Positions 8,219 to 17,191 of a stretch of 41,416 bases of DNA are shown here, piece after piece. Under the pieces are notes generated by a model. The model made no database searches. It saw only the letters and a list, made by a program, of their open reading frames with translations, and was not told where the DNA came from. This DNA comes from Simkania sp. GTDB taxonomy: Bacteria; Chlamydiota; Chlamydiia; Chlamydiales; Rhabdochlamydiaceae. The DNA lies in NCBI GenBank assembly GCA_018333475.1, contig JAGXTH010000024.1:1-41416 (forward strand), in the 5' to 3' direction. Positions within the stretch are counted from its first letter, which is position 1. The number at the start of each line of letters is the position of its first letter. The translations under genes were made by a program, and so were the position numbers.

Positions 8219-9610
8219 ATGATTCCATCAGGAAATAAAATACACTTTACCAGTTTGGGATGCGCCAGAAATCTCGTCGATAGCGAGGTGATGCTGGGCA
8301 TTTTGCTGAAAGCTGGCTATGAAGTGACAGAGGAACTAAAAGAGGCTGATGTCCTAGTTGTCAACACTTGTGGATTTTTACAAGCATCACGCGATGAATC
8401 ATGTCAAACAATAGACTCCCTACTTAGTGAGAAAAAATTAGGTGCTAAGGTTGTCGTTGCTGGGTGCATGGTGCAGAAGTTTGGTGATGAAGTGCGTGAT
8501 AAATTCCCTGGAGTTCACTATTTTCTTGGTTCCGGGGACATGGAAAAAATTCTCGAAGCAGTGCAATCTGGCGAGTCCGGATCAGCAGTGACCTCAGCAA
8601 AGAGCTATTTGCAGTCAGGAGAAGTGCCTAGGCAGCTTTCAACTCCCAAACACTATGCATATTTGAAAATTGCTGAAGGGTGTGCTAAGCAATGTGCTTT
8701 TTGTATTATCCCCAAGATCAAAGGACCCCTTAGAAGTAAGCCTAATGAGCAAGTTTTAAAAGAGTTCCATCTTTTACTCGATCAAGACGTAAGAGAGGTG
8801 ATTCTTATTGCGCAAGATTTAGGAGACTATGGTAAAGAACGCAAAGAAAAACAGGGACTTGAAGCGTTACTCCGAAGCATGTTGGCGGTACCTAAGGATT
8901 TTTGGTTACGGCTCCTCTATCTGTATCCTGATGAAATTAGTGATGAAATCGTCCTTATGCTGAAAGAGGACAAGCGTCTTTGTCGTTATCTCGATATGCC
9001 TATTCAGCATATTAATAATGATCTTCTCAAGGCGATGCGAAGGAAAACATCTAGAGAACAAATCATTTCTACGATAACGACCCTACGAAAGGAAGTGCCA
9101 GACATTGTCATTCGCACGAGCCTGATGGTAGGGTTCCCTGGAGAGACCGAAAAGGAATTTGAAGAGCTTTTGCAGTTTATTCAGGAATACCCGTTGGATA
9201 ATGTGGGTATCTTTAAATTCTCCTTAGAAAAAGAAGCGCCAGCGGCTAAATTCGCAGGTCAGGTAAGCGAGGAAGTGAAGCAAGAGCGCTTTGATAGGTT
9301 ATCTAAAATGCAGACGAAGGTCCTAAAAAAACTTTCCAAACGTTATGTGGGGCGAAAGCTTGAAGTTGTGATCGAAGGGTATCATCCTGAGACCTCCATG
9401 CTAATGACAGGTAGATTCTATGGTCAGTGTCCTGATATCGATGGTCAGATAGTGATCAATGATGGACGCAAGGTAACAGTTTTTGGCCAACTCTATTATG
9501 TAGAAATCACAGATGCCATGGGTTATGACCTTGTCGGAAGAGTTCTCGGTCCAGTCAAAGGGCGCGTTGTAAAAACACCTCCTAAGCCTTCTACTTTACA
9601 TGTCATCTAA
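8219..9610 (+). CDS. rimO: Ribosomal protein S12 methylthiotransferase RimO
   Basis: Radical-SAM methylthiotransferase that adds a methylthio group to an aspartate of ribosomal protein S12; 463 residues. The N-terminal MTTase domain has the cluster cysteines near C15 (SLGCARNLVDSEVM), C51 (NTCGF) and C83 (AGCMVQKF). The radical-SAM CxxxCxxC motif is at about C155/C159/C162 (GCAKQCAFCIIPKIKG). A C-terminal TRAM-like domain covers roughly residues 390-455. NLVDSEVM and GCAKQCAFC point to RimO rather than MiaB. The 3' end overlaps the next gene by 11 bp. Confidence 0.93.
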   Translation: MIPSGNKIHFTSLGCARNLVDSEVMLGILLKAGYEVTEELKEADVLVVNTCGFLQASRDESCQTIDSLLSEKKLGAKVVVAGCMVQKFGDEVRDKFPGVHYFLGSGDMEKILEAVQSGESGSAVTSAKSYLQSGEVPRQLSTPKHYAYLKIAEGCAKQCAFCIIPKIKGPLRSKPNEQVLKEFHLLLDQDVREVILIAQDLGDYGKERKEKQGLEALLRSMLAVPKDFWLRLLYLYPDEISDEIVLMLKEDKRLCRYLDMPIQHINNDLLKAMRRKTSREQIISTITTLRKEVPDIVIRTSLMVGFPGETEKEFEELLQFIQEYPLDNVGIFKFSLEKEAPAAKFAGQVSEEVKQERFDRLSKMQTKVLKKLSKRYVGRKLEVVIEGYHPETSMLMTGRFYGQCPDIDGQIVINDGRKVTVFGQLYYVEITDAMGYDLVGRVLGPVKGRVVKTPPKPSTLHVI

Positions 9611-10775
9611 TCTAACCGTCCGTCTTAAAGAGGGGAAAGAAAAGTCCCTTGAAAGACGTCACCCATGGATCTTTTCCGGAGCTATTGAGGAGATGCCCAC
9701 TGGGTGTCAGCCGGGGGAATTATTGCCGGTGTATTCTAGCAAAGGCAAGTTTCTCGCTTTGGCCTATTTTCAGCCGATGAACTCATTATGTGGAAGGGTG
9801 CTTAGTTTTGAGCACAAGCCCATTCTTGAAATTTTTCGCGATAAAATCCTTGCAGCGATCCAACGCAGAGTTCCTTTTTTTACTTCGCAAACCACGGCAT
9901 ATCGGCTGATTAATGCAGAAGGAGATGGTTTACCCGGACTGATTGTCGATCGGTATGATGATGTTCTTGTCTTGCAGATTACAACTTCTGGTATGGAGCG
10001 GTGTAAAAAGTTCGTCGTAGATCTTTTGATCGATATAGTGCATCCAAAAGCTGTTTATGAAAAATCGCATGGACCAGCAAGACAGATGGAGGGACTAGAC
10101 GATCAAGAGGGGTGTCTATGGGGAGATTGTCCCGGTGAAATTTCTATATTAGAAAACGGTCTTCGATTTGTTGTCTCTACTAAAGAAGGGCAGAAAACCG
10201 GATTTTTTCTAGATCAACGAGAAATGAGAAAACTGGTGAGAACCTTAAGCCAAGGAAAACGTATTCTAAATGGGTTTGCTTATACGGGGGCTTTTTCTAT
10301 TGCAGCTCTTAGTGGTGGAGCTGCTCATGTGGATAGTATTGAAATCTCACGTAAGGCAGAGCCATTTTTTAAGAAGAATCTTCAACTGAATGGCTATGAT
10401 TCAACACATCACCAGTTATTTATCGAAGATGTTTTTGACTTCTTATCGAGGTCTACTATGGATTATGACCTAGTCATTTTAGATCCTCCTGCGTTTGCTA
10501 AGAAACGCTCAGATGTAGATGCAGCTTGCCGCGGTTATAAGCAATTAATGGTAGAAGTCATGCGTAAAGCTCGGTCAGGCAGTATGCTACTATTTTCTTC
10601 TTGTTCACATTATGTAGATGGGGAGTTGCTCAAGACTCTTGCTTTTCAGGCTGCTTTAGACAGCGGAAGAGAAGTGGTTTTGCTAGGGAGGCACCTTCAA
10701 GCGTTTGATCACCCTATTTCATTATTCCATCCTGAAGGTGAATATCTAAAAAGCCTTCTTTTATTTGTTTCCTAA
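9600..10775 (+). CDS. Class I rRNA large-subunit methyltransferase, RlmI-like
   Basis: SAM-dependent methyltransferase with an N-terminal PUA-like RNA-binding domain (about residues 1-80, including RRHPWIFSGAIEEM) and a Rossmann methyltransferase domain. Motifs are KTGFFLDQREMR, the SAM-binding strand ILNGFAYTGAFSIAAL near residue 220, the acidic end of strand 2 (VDSIEIS) and the catalytic-loop motif LVILDPPAFAKKR near 295. This matches the RlmI family (23S rRNA m5C methyltransferases); the modified base is inferred from family membership. It starts inside the last codons of rimO, which suggests translational coupling. 391 residues is the usual length. Confidence 0.88.
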   Translation: MSSNLTVRLKEGKEKSLERRHPWIFSGAIEEMPTGCQPGELLPVYSSKGKFLALAYFQPMNSLCGRVLSFEHKPILEIFRDKILAAIQRRVPFFTSQTTAYRLINAEGDGLPGLIVDRYDDVLVLQITTSGMERCKKFVVDLLIDIVHPKAVYEKSHGPARQMEGLDDQEGCLWGDCPGEISILENGLRFVVSTKEGQKTGFFLDQREMRKLVRTLSQGKRILNGFAYTGAFSIAALSGGAAHVDSIEISRKAEPFFKKNLQLNGYDSTHHQLFIEDVFDFLSRSTMDYDLVILDPPAFAKKRSDVDAACRGYKQLMVEVMRKARSGSMLLFSSCSHYVDGELLKTLAFQAALDSGREVVLLGRHLQAFDHPISLFHPEGEYLKSLLLFVS

Positions 10776-10851
10776 TAAAATCTCATAGTTTCTGAAAAAT
10801 AGTTTTTATGATACAGGCTAAATAGACACAGTCTTTATAGCGGAGGGGTAT

Positions 10852-11313
10852 ATGAAATTTAAGTTCATCAAAACCCATCAACCCGAATATCCCAAAGAGC
10901 TGATGCTTCGATGGGAAGTTCTCCGTAAACCTCTTGGTATGCCTCCAGGATCGGAGCTTTTTCCTGAAGAAAATGAAAGCTTACACTTGGTTGCTATTGA
11001 AGGTAAACAGGTGGTAGGGTGTGTATTATTTCATCAAGAAAATGAGGAAAGAGGAAAACTATTTCAAATGGCGATTAGCCCGGAGTATCACGGCATCGGA
11101 TTCTCTAGGAGGTTAATGCTCACTTTAGAGCAAGCTCTTGTTAAAAAGGGCATCCGAGAGGTGTATCTGCTAGCCGGAGATGAAGCTATCAGTTTTTATT
11201 CCCACATGGGCTACCACGTAGAAGAAGGTGTTGTGCAATGCTTTGGATTACCGCATTGCACTATGACTAAACATCTAACAATTAACGATCAAGCTGAAAT
11301 TAAAGCAGGATGA
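10852..11313 (+). CDS. GNAT-family N-acetyltransferase
   Basis: A 153-residue protein of the Gcn5-related acetyltransferase fold. The acetyl-CoA-binding region is visible as FQMAISPEYHGIGFSRRLM (a Q/RxxGxG/A-like element, here YHGIGF), followed by helix residues and the C-terminal strand pattern ISFYSHMGYHVEEG. A strong ribosome binding site (GGAGGGG) precedes the ATG. The MFS gene follows after only 4 bp, so they are probably cotranscribed. The substrate cannot be told from sequence. Confidence 0.85.
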   Translation: MKFKFIKTHQPEYPKELMLRWEVLRKPLGMPPGSELFPEENESLHLVAIEGKQVVGCVLFHQENEERGKLFQMAISPEYHGIGFSRRLMLTLEQALVKKGIREVYLLAGDEAISFYSHMGYHVEEGVVQCFGLPHCTMTKHLTINDQAEIKAG

Positions 11314-11317
11314 TATC

Positions 11318-12625
11318 ATGCCAATATATGCAGTAGGCGCAGTGATTGTAGCCGCTTTGGGAGGGTTTCTTTTCGGATACAATACGGCCATTATAGCAGG
11401 TGCGCTCTTGTTCATTAAAGAACAGTTCCATCTTGACCCACAGATGCAAGGGTGGACTGTCAGTATTATTCTCTTAGGAGCGCTAATTGCTGCCATGATC
11501 ACTGGCTCATTGGCGGACCGTTTTGGGAGGCGACGAACGATCCTTTTATCCGCTTTATTGTTTATTCTGGGAGCAATCCTTGTAGCAAGAGCGCCTGATA
11601 ACGCCATGTTTATGTGGGGCCGATTCATCACAGGGTTGGGAGTAGGTCTTGTTTCTGTTGTTGCGCCGATGTATCTAAGCGAGATTTCTTCAGCGAAACA
11701 TCGAGGCTCTATTGTAGCGATATACCAACTTGCGATCACCATAGGGATTTTAGTAGCGTACGGATCAAATTATGCATTCGCCAGCAGTGAAAATGGGTGG
11801 CGAATGATGATGGTTTGGGGCGCAGCACCCGCTGTTTTACAGCTACTTCTCAGCTCTTATTTACCAGAAAGTCCAAGGTGGTTATTAGGTATGGGCAAGG
11901 AGACTAAAGCTCATGAAGTTGTAAAAAAATTACACCTACGCGAGTTACTAGAAGAGAAAATCTCCACAGAAAAAAGAAGTCGTTGGGCTGCCCTCTTTGC
12001 TACTCCATCAATACGATGGGCTTTTTTCGTCGGTATTATATTAGCAATATTCCAGCAAATCACTGGAATTAACGCTGTTATTTACTATGCTCCAGATATT
12101 TTCCAACTGGTGGGCTTTCCAAGCAATGAAAGTGCCATTTTAGCCACTGTAGGTATTGGTGGCATCAATGTTATAGCTACTGTTTTTGCGGTATGGCTAC
12201 TTGATAAAGTAGGCAGGCGTATGTTGTTGCTTGTAGGACTATGCGGTATGACCATCGCCCTAGCTTGCATTAGTCTTGCTTTCTACATCAAGTCTCCAGG
12301 GATCAATACGATTTCTATGGTGGCCTTGATGGGATATGTTGCCTTTTTTGCTATTGGCCTAGGACCTGTCACTTGGGTGATCCTCTCGGAAATTTATCCA
12401 CTATCTGTACGTGGCAAGGCAATGAGCGTTGCGACATTGGTCAACTGGTTGTTTAACTATCTCTTAGCGTTGACCTTCATTGATATTGTCAATTGGTTTG
12501 GAACGGGAATGACATTTTTAGGTTTTGCTGTCTTATGCGTGATCTGTTTCTTCTTTGTTCTCAAAATTCCAGAGACCAAAGGCAAAAAACTAGGAGAAAT
12601 TCAAAAACTGTTCTCTAAGACATAG
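11318..12625 (+). CDS. MFS sugar porter (hexose/pentose:H+ symporter type)
   Basis: Twelve-span major facilitator protein of 435 residues. Sugar-porter signatures are LGGFLFGYNTAIIAGAL in span 1, DRFGRRRT after span 2, PESPRWLL before the central loop, QQITGINAVIYYAPDIF in span 7, DKVGRRMLL between spans 8 and 9, and the terminal PETKGKKLGEI. These closely follow the XylE/GalP/GLUT family. The substrate is probably a monosaccharide, but which one is not visible. For a chlamydia-like organism it would provide free-sugar uptake. RBS AGGATGA precedes the ATG. Confidence 0.9.
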   Translation: MPIYAVGAVIVAALGGFLFGYNTAIIAGALLFIKEQFHLDPQMQGWTVSIILLGALIAAMITGSLADRFGRRRTILLSALLFILGAILVARAPDNAMFMWGRFITGLGVGLVSVVAPMYLSEISSAKHRGSIVAIYQLAITIGILVAYGSNYAFASSENGWRMMMVWGAAPAVLQLLLSSYLPESPRWLLGMGKETKAHEVVKKLHLRELLEEKISTEKRSRWAALFATPSIRWAFFVGIILAIFQQITGINAVIYYAPDIFQLVGFPSNESAILATVGIGGINVIATVFAVWLLDKVGRRMLLLVGLCGMTIALACISLAFYIKSPGINTISMVALMGYVAFFAIGLGPVTWVILSEIYPLSVRGKAMSVATLVNWLFNYLLALTFIDIVNWFGTGMTFLGFAVLCVICFFFVLKIPETKGKKLGEIQKLFSKT

Positions 12626-12684
12626 TCTTTGAGTTTTTTCCTTCAAAGAACTTCTTATGGTAGTGCACATTCCTTTGTGCACTA
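12626..12684. terminator. Two hairpins between convergent genes
   Basis: TCTTTGA (12626-12632) pairs with TCAAAGA (12643-12649). TAGTGCAC (12661-12668) pairs with GTGCACTA (12677-12684), the last overlapping the stop codon of the minus-strand dus gene. They lie exactly between the convergent MFS and dus genes, where transcription should end. Neither has a clear T-run, so intrinsic termination is plausible but not proven. Confidence 0.4.
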
Positions 12685-13722
12685 CTCAAGAAGATGAATA
12701 CCAGTCCATTGCGGATTGGTACAAGTTCCTAAGTTCCAGCCTTCTTGCAGAATTGGGATGGCGAAATTCATGAAAGCAGGTAGGTCTGCATGGGAAGAAG
12801 TGAGAATAGTCATGCGGTTTTCGAGCAATTTGGCATTACCCTTAAACAAAAAGCTCATGAGTTGTTTCATCTTGTTGATCTGCACTTTAACTGGGATTTT
12901 ATCAGACATCTCTGAGAGATATGTTGCAAAGTAGGAGAGAAGTTTTTCCCATTTAGGTTGATAAGATTCTTTTGCAAAATGTGCTTTGATTTGATGGAAA
13001 ATAAAAGGATTGATCACGCTTCCTCGGCCAATCATTAGGGCATCGCATTGGGTAGTTTGTAGCATCCTTATGGCATCTTCTACATTCAAGATATCGCCAT
13101 TACCAACAACTGGGATAGTTAGGATAGATTTTACCTCTGCAATGAGGTCCCAGCGAGCAGGGGGACCGTAGCCATCGGCTTTTGTTCTTGGGTGCAGAGT
13201 GATATATTGAACGCCACTCTCTTGTGCAGCAAGTAGGTTTTCCTTAAATAGAGAAGTATCTTCATACCCAGAACGCATTTTAATGGTCACAGGAATAGAA
13301 ACGCTGGATACCATGGCTTTGGCCACTTGATGCAATAAAGAGGGTTCTCTGAGTAGGCTGGATCCAGCTCCTCGACCTGTGACGGTATTTGACGGACATC
13401 CACAATTTAAATCAATGCGAGGGGCTCCTCTACTCTCGATCTCCTGGGCCATTGCAGCCATTAAATCGGGTTCAGACCCCATGAGTTGGGCTGCAATGGG
13501 AATGGGTGAAATCTCCTCTGCGTAATATTCCCGAGCCAAGCTTTTGACGTGAGCGTTACGTGGAACCCGTAGAAAATCTGTAACAGCCTCATCAAAGCCT
13601 CCAATGGAAGCGATGGCTTTGCGAAAACAACGATCGCCTACTCCTTCCATTGGGGCAAGAAGAAGGAAAGGACAGCCATGAATATTTTTAGGTAAGGTAA
13701 AATTTATTTTGGAATGGGTCAT
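12682..13722 (-). CDS. tRNA-dihydrouridine synthase (Dus family)
   Basis: FMN-dependent enzyme reducing uridines to dihydrouridine in tRNA. Motifs in order are LAPMEGVGDRCFRKAI, PIAAQLMGSEPD, IDLNCGCPSNTVTGRGAGSSLL with the catalytic-cysteine region, TIKMRSGYED, ITLHPRTKADGY, PVVGNGDIL and DALMIGRGSVINPFIF. The open frame runs to 13830, but the ATG at 13720-13722 (MTHSKINFTLPKN) is the credible start, giving 346 residues. The 36 upstream codons are translated SRP RNA sequence. No strong ribosome binding site is visible before this ATG. Confidence 0.9.
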   Translation of the reverse strand: MTHSKINFTLPKNIHGCPFLLLAPMEGVGDRCFRKAIASIGGFDEAVTDFLRVPRNAHVKSLAREYYAEEISPIPIAAQLMGSEPDLMAAMAQEIESRGAPRIDLNCGCPSNTVTGRGAGSSLLREPSLLHQVAKAMVSSVSIPVTIKMRSGYEDTSLFKENLLAAQESGVQYITLHPRTKADGYGPPARWDLIAEVKSILTIPVVGNGDILNVEDAIRMLQTTQCDALMIGRGSVINPFIFHQIKAHFAKESYQPKWEKLLSYFATYLSEMSDKIPVKVQINKMKQLMSFLFKGNAKLLENRMTILTSSHADLPAFMNFAIPILQEGWNLGTCTNPQWTGIHLLE

Positions 13723-13728
13723 AAGAAA

Positions 13729-13828
13729 ATGCCGGAGAGGGTTCAGAACACGTACGATGATCCTTAAGGCTGCTACCTTCCGGTTCTGACCTGATTCGAA
13801 GTCGTCCGTTTCTTGAGTTCCCCGGCAC
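13729..13828 (-). ncRNA. ffs: Signal recognition particle RNA, 4.5S type
   Basis: Read on the minus strand the segment contains CAGGTCAGAACCGGAAGG followed by TAGCAGCC, the conserved apical domain-IV core of bacterial SRP RNA bound by Ffh. Both flanks pair into a long stem: GCCGGGG near the 5' end against CTCTCCGGC near the 3' end. A short T-rich stretch (TTTTCTT) follows. Length is about 98-100 nt, normal for the small bacterial form. A good promoter lies directly upstream (13833-13861). With Ffh and FtsY this RNA targets nascent membrane proteins. Exact ends are estimates. Confidence 0.95.
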
Positions 13829-13833
13829 AAAGG

Positions 13834-13861
13834 ATTATACCAGAGATATTCTACAAATCAA
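13834..13861 (-). promoter_or_regulatory. Promoter of the SRP RNA
   Basis: On the minus strand TTGATT (13856-13861) and a perfect TATAAT (13834-13839) are 16 bp apart. The predicted start falls near 13828, at the 5' end of the SRP RNA stem. Confidence 0.75.
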
Positions 13862-13867
13862 GTTTGT

Positions 13868-15058
13868 TTATTCATGGGCCTGGTTAGAGTTTTTTTGTCC
13901 AAAAGAGCGCATGTTTTGCAACTGTGTGCTAGGAAAAAATTGAGAAAGGATCTTGGCAACGCTATCTCCTTTTGCGGCCATCCATTTAGCGCTATAGAGA
14001 CAAAGGCCTACACCATGTCCTTGACCCCAACCACTAAAAAGAACTTTATCACCTTTGATAGTGACCTCAAAATCGTTACTTCGCAGGCGGTCTTTTCCGA
14101 GTTTTTTCTGTAGAGTAAAGAAATCAACATCTTGTGTCAGAGCTCCATCGCTGATGCGTACAGCATAGGTTTTTTCTGAATTTTGGTCTAAATAGGGGCT
14201 AACGTGAACGATCTTAGTAAGGCCGGCTAGTTCAGCGATCTCCTGCTTGCTAAAGGCAGCAACCCAGTGATGCTTTTCACGATCTTTGCTGGCAATAGGT
14301 GTAGGAACTCCCTGCGGTGCTACAACTTGTTTTCGGAAAATAGAACAGTAATTTGCCGTGCGCCCAGCTGAGTTCTCAGTCCAAGAGGCTGCAAAAGGTT
14401 GGCTTTTGTAGGTCATGACCATATGGCGGGTATTTTCTATAGCGCGGTCTATAGCAAGATGCTGGAGGGTGACGCCATAACCCATGTAGTCAGTTTCATT
14501 AGCTCTGATATGCCATTGAGCTTGGAAGTTGCGCGAGGCTAGGTAATAAGCGTTTGTACGGGCAACTATAGCGAGAGCCTCTAGCACTTTAGGGTCGCTA
14601 ACATGAGTGAGCTGCACAGAGAGTGTGGATTTAAGGAAGTTCTCAATATCCACTTCGTTGACAATGCTAATCACACCATTGAGATTATAGATTTCGATGC
14701 ACCCGCGATATTCAATGCCATTAATGAGGATCGAGCTTTCTGGATTGGAGGGAACGATACGCATCTGGTTAATATAAGGAAATGGATCATCCCATTTCAC
14801 CCCTTCTCCATGGGCATAAATCGCTGCGCGTTTCCCCAATATGCTAGAAGTGATCGGTAATTGAGTATGAGGATTAAAGATATCATAGCGTCCTTTGACC
14901 TCGAGAATAGCTCCATCAGCTTTATCAGCAATGAGGATTTTAATGGTTGCGGGTTTTGTTTGTTGTGAATAATCCGTGGGGATTTCCGCTGAGATGCAGG
15001 GTGGACTGCATGTTAGGCAAGAGAGGGCTAGTAATAAGCCTGTTGTATAATCTCTCAT
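13868..15058 (-). CDS. SpoIID/LytB-domain peptidoglycan enzyme
   Basis: A 396-residue exported protein. The signal peptide (TTGLLLALSCLTCSPPCISA, then EIP) is followed by a SpoIID-type domain. Family motifs are GVISIVNEVDIENFLKSTL, LEALAIVARTNAYYLAS, ENSAGRTANYC and the terminal GWGQGHGVGLCLYSAKWMAAKG. SpoIID proteins cleave denuded glycan strands as lytic transglycosylases. Chlamydiae carry a homologue implicated in septal peptidoglycan remodelling. An oddity: where the family has a catalytic glutamate (the AEMP-like segment after the LxGV helix), this protein reads SVQL, with Gln at about residue 149 (codon CAG). It overlaps ruvB by 4 bp (ATGA). Confidence 0.85.
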   Translation of the reverse strand: MRDYTTGLLLALSCLTCSPPCISAEIPTDYSQQTKPATIKILIADKADGAILEVKGRYDIFNPHTQLPITSSILGKRAAIYAHGEGVKWDDPFPYINQMRIVPSNPESSILINGIEYRGCIEIYNLNGVISIVNEVDIENFLKSTLSVQLTHVSDPKVLEALAIVARTNAYYLASRNFQAQWHIRANETDYMGYGVTLQHLAIDRAIENTRHMVMTYKSQPFAASWTENSAGRTANYCSIFRKQVVAPQGVPTPIASKDREKHHWVAAFSKQEIAELAGLTKIVHVSPYLDQNSEKTYAVRISDGALTQDVDFFTLQKKLGKDRLRSNDFEVTIKGDKVLFSGWGQGHGVGLCLYSAKWMAAKGDSVAKILSQFFPSTQLQNMRSFGQKNSNQAHE

Positions 15059-16077
15059 GGGTTGTCTCCTAGGTTGAAAAGGTGTGGCTGCGTGCGGCCG
15101 AGGTGCCGATAGGCAAGCGCAGTGGCTTCTCTGCCGCGCGGGGTTCTTCTAATGAATCCTTGCATAATCAAATAAGGTTCGAAGACTTCGGAAATCGTGT
15201 GAGGTTCTTCTCCAATAGCAACTGCAAGAGTATTGAGTCCTACAGGCTTGCCATCATGCTGATCAACGAGTACGGAGAGAATCTTTTTGTCCATTTCATC
15301 TAGTCCTAAATGATCTATAGCTAGCATATGTAAAGCTTTTTCCGCAGTGTCTTTATCGATATAGTTTTTAGCGCGGATTTGAGCAAAATCACGTACCCAT
15401 CGTAACAAGTTATTGGCGATTCTAGGAGTTCCTCGAGAGCGTAACGCTATGATAAGAGCTCCTTCTTCATCAATAGGAATATGTAAAATAGTTGCGGAGC
15501 GAATGATGATTTTTTGTAAGAGAGGTGGTTCATAATAATCAAGACGACAGCTGAAGGCGAACCTTGAGCGCATAGGGGAACTGATTAAACCAGACCTTGT
15601 TGTAGCAGCGACAAGAGTGAAGGGATTAAGCTTAACTTGAACGCAACGTGCAGCTGGACCGCTATCGATCATAAGATCGAGTTTAAAGTCTTCGACAGCA
15701 GGATAGAGATATTCCTCTATTTGTCTTGGTAGACGATGAATTTCATCAATAAAGAGAATGTCGCCTTCTTTAAGGTTGGAGAGGAGACCTGCTAAATCAC
15801 CCGCTTTTTCTAAAGCAGGTCCTGAAGTTGTCGTAAGTTGCGTCCCCATGGAGGCCGCAATAATTCCTGCAAGTGTGGTTTTTCCTAGACCTGGCGGACC
15901 GTAAAAAAGACAGTGGCCGAGAGATTCATTGCGTAGTTTTGCTGCGCTGATCAAAACTTGCAGACGGTCTCGAATTTGATCCTGTCCTGTGAAATCTGAT
16001 AAGGTTTGCGGACGTAAAGGCGTCTCGTAAACAGTATCCCCCTTAGTCCAAGAGGATTCAATGAACGGCTCAGACAT
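15055..16077 (-). CDS. ruvB: Holliday junction branch-migration ATPase RuvB
   Basis: AAA+ motor that drives branch migration with RuvA; 340 residues. Motifs are RPQTLSDFTGQDQIRDRL, Walker A (GPPGLGKTTLAG), Walker B (ILFIDEIHRL), the RuvB beta-hairpin region, sensor 1 (LVAATTRSGL), the arginine-finger region (PMRSRFAFSCRLDYY) and the C-terminal winged helix (EPHTISEVFEPYLIMQGFIRRTPRGREAT). Every expected element is present. It is divergent from dcd across 160 bp and coupled to the SpoIID gene by a 4 bp overlap. Confidence 0.97.
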   Translation of the reverse strand: MSEPFIESSWTKGDTVYETPLRPQTLSDFTGQDQIRDRLQVLISAAKLRNESLGHCLFYGPPGLGKTTLAGIIAASMGTQLTTTSGPALEKAGDLAGLLSNLKEGDILFIDEIHRLPRQIEEYLYPAVEDFKLDLMIDSGPAARCVQVKLNPFTLVAATTRSGLISSPMRSRFAFSCRLDYYEPPLLQKIIIRSATILHIPIDEEGALIIALRSRGTPRIANNLLRWVRDFAQIRAKNYIDKDTAEKALHMLAIDHLGLDEMDKKILSVLVDQHDGKPVGLNTLAVAIGEEPHTISEVFEPYLIMQGFIRRTPRGREATALAYRHLGRTQPHLFNLGDNP

Positions 16078-16237
16078 ATCATGTTCCTATGATCTCAAAA
16101 CTCTAGCAGGAAATCGAATTCGATCGCTATCATCAAAAAATAGCACGCTTTAACATTGTATGATATTGAAGTCACTTCTTGTCCAATACGGTGAGCAAGC
16201 TAGGCTAGAAACCAAGAAAACTTAAGAGAGGCTTTGT

Positions 16238-16804
16238 ATGACATTGCAATCGGATCGCTGGATCCGCGAAATGGCCATGGAACATGGAATGATCGAGCCG
16301 TTTGTCGATAGACAAGTGCGCTATGTTGAAGAACAGAAAGTGATCAGCTTTGGGTTATCCAGCTATGGCTATGATTTACGCGTATCTGATGAGTTTAAAG
16401 TGTTCACGAATGTGCATAACTCTCTTATTGACCCTAAAAATTTCAATGAGAATGCATTTGTTCACATCCAGGCAGACGCTTGTATTATTCCTCCTAACTC
16501 CTTTGCACTAGCAAGAAGCGTGGAATATTTTCGAATCCCTAGTGATGTGTTGACTCTTTGCGTTGGCAAATCGACTTATGCTAGATGTGGTATCATTGTC
16601 AATGTGACCCCATTTGAACCAGGTTGGGAAGGACATGTTACCTTAGAAATATCAAATACAACTCCCTTGCCTGCAAAGATTTATGCTAATGAGGGACTGG
16701 CACAGGTGCTGTTTTATCAAGGTGCAGAGGCGTGTGAAGTCACGTATGCAGATAGAGGAGGAAAATACATGAAGCAGACAAGAATTACGTTACCGGTTGC
16801 CTAA
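16238..16804 (+). CDS. dcd: dCTP deaminase
   Basis: Converts dCTP to dUTP on the route to dTTP; 188 residues. The family motifs are [13 protein letters not shown] at the N-terminus, [31 protein letters not shown], which carries the catalytic-region Arg and Glu, and [12 protein letters not shown] near the C-terminus. A good ribosome binding site (AGAGAGG) precedes the ATG. The dcd-ruvB neighbourhood is shared with Chlamydia as I recall it. Confidence 0.95.
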   Translation: MTLQSDRWIREMAMEHGMIEPFVDRQVRYVEEQKVISFGLSSYGYDLRVSDEFKVFTNVHNSLIDPKNFNENAFVHIQADACIIPPNSFALARSVEYFRIPSDVLTLCVGKSTYARCGIIVNVTPFEPGWEGHVTLEISNTTPLPAKIYANEGLAQVLFYQGAEACEVTYADRGGKYMKQTRITLPVA

Positions 16805-16807
16805 AAT

Positions 16808-17191
16808 GTGCTCTCTCAACACAATCAGGTTGGATGGGTAACCAAGCTATTCCCTATTGCTATGGCCGAGATACGTTTAAAGTCTGCGACTCCGAGTTCT
16901 TTTTTTCTTTTGGCATTTCGCGCCAATTGGTGGATGGTGGTGTTTTTAAGTCTTTTGGCTCTTTTTTCTTGGCAGAGTATGAGAAAAAAGCAGGCAACAA
17001 TCAATGATCTTAAAGAACGATTTTATGGTATCGTGGAAGAGAGTCGTCTGGCTACTGCCGAGCGAGACGATCTTCTTTTGCAAATCCATAGTCAAAATGA
17101 TCCAGAGTGGGTGGAGTTAACGTTAATGCGCCGGCTTGGACTTGTTCCTGAAGGACAAATGAAAGTCTATTTTGAGACATCGACCCAGTGA
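16808..17191 (+). CDS. FtsB/DivIC-like septum protein (putative)
   Basis: A 127-residue single-span protein: a short cytoplasmic N-terminus, one hydrophobic helix (WWMVVFLSLLALFSW, about residues 38-55), then a coiled-coil-like stretch (KKQATINDLKERFYGIVEE) and the ending EWVELTLMRRLGLVPEGQMKVYF. That ending resembles the FtsB/DivIC signature in which the helix is followed by LG-V-PGE-x-x-Y. The start is uncertain: the frame opens at GTG (16808), with an ATG at 16862 as the alternative; neither has a clear ribosome binding site. It sits 3 bp after dcd and its stop overlaps the next start (GTGA). Division role is inferred from topology and the terminal motif only. Confidence 0.6.
   Translation: MLSQHNQVGWVTKLFPIAMAEIRLKSATPSSFFLLAFRANWWMVVFLSLLALFSWQSMRKKQATINDLKERFYGIVEESRLATAERDDLLLQIHSQNDPEWVELTLMRRLGLVPEGQMKVYFETSTQ

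Noticed and set aside
13723-13830. N-terminal 36 codons of the long dus frame
   Set aside because: This stretch is the SRP RNA gene; the conserved Dus protein begins at the ATG at 13722.
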